NCBI GenBank assembly: GCA_900553675.1
Contig: USEH01000160.1
Location: 1 to 5,004, forward strand
Origin: an uncultured Ruminococcus sp.
GTDB taxonomy: Bacteria > Bacillota > Clostridia > Oscillospirales > Ruminococcaceae
Length of the DNA stretch: 5,004 nt
Reading direction: 5' to 3'
A model generated the notes under the pieces. It saw only the letters and a program-made list of their open reading frames with translations, searched no databases and was not told the DNA's origin. Both the position numbers and the translations under genes were made by a program. Shown here one piece after another: positions 4,993-5,004 of this stretch (position 1 is the first letter of the stretch; the number at the start of each line of letters is the position of its first letter).

Positions 4993-5004
4993 TCTGTCGG
5001 CTTT

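Larger units (their letters stand above)
4677..5004. other. No convincing gene; region rich in inverted repeats
   Basis: These 328 bases hold no recognisable protein. One minus-strand frame is open for 103 codons from a TTG at 4945 to a TGA at 4634, but it lacks a suitable ribosome binding site, matches no family I know, and ends inside the traX remnant. The region contains several perfect inverted repeats: TCAAGCA-T-TGCTTGA at 4678-4692; GAGTTGGTT (4691-4699) with AACCAACTC (4895-4903); a three-way-junction-like group at 4736-4805; and TAAAATAAG (4910-4918) with CTTATTTTA (4984-4992). TCGCGG occurs three times, at 4721, 4741 and 4753. It may be a structured RNA, an intergenic repeat or the edge of a mobile element continuing to the right. 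Confidence 0.5.

Noticed and set aside
4677..5004. CRISPR array, tRNA or known riboswitch in the 3' region
   Set aside because: No regularly spaced identical repeats with unique spacers, no tRNA arms or T-loop motif, and no riboswitch core that I recognise.

Overview
The window looks like a chromosomal segment from a Firmicute, most likely a Clostridia/Ruminococcus-type anaerobe. The evidence is purine-rich Shine-Dalgarno sites, three near-consensus sigma-A promoters with 17-nt spacers, mixed GC content and the protein families present. The taxon is inferred from style only; no marker gene is present.

Layout. (1) 1-1637, minus strand: a two-gene operon. A TetR/AcrR-family regulator (992-1567) is followed by the N-terminal 334 residues of a cytoplasmic glycoside hydrolase family 2 enzyme, probably a beta-galactosidase, which runs off the left edge. 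The two genes overlap by 11 bp. The promoter (TTGACA-17-TACAAT) lies among four regularly placed, alternately oriented GGAAACC boxes, so the operon is very probably autoregulated by its own TetR protein. (2) 1638-1833: intergenic, holding a long imperfect inverted repeat and a hairpin/U-tract terminator for the next minus-strand gene. (3) 1834-3702, minus strand: a 622-aa DUF2079 polytopic membrane protein with a GTG start inside a small perfect inverted repeat. (4) 3703-3880: a compact divergent promoter region with a consensus promoter on each strand and an AT-rich inverted repeat between them. (5) 3881-4609, plus strand: a 242-aa TraX-family membrane protein. (6) 4610-4676: a decayed second copy of a traX 3' end, still encoding a plausible alternative C-terminus. 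(7) 4677-5004: no convincing gene, but several nested perfect inverted repeats, whose wobble pattern favours a plus-strand RNA.

The TetR-GH2 pair forms a sugar-use or glycoside-response unit in which the regulator controls its own transcript. The DUF2079 and TraX-family genes are divergently transcribed and may be coregulated through the shared intergenic region. Both encode polytopic membrane proteins that plausibly act on envelope glycans or surface molecules, but no substrate can be read from the sequence. The most unusual parts are the operator array, the leftover traX C-terminus and the structured 3' region.
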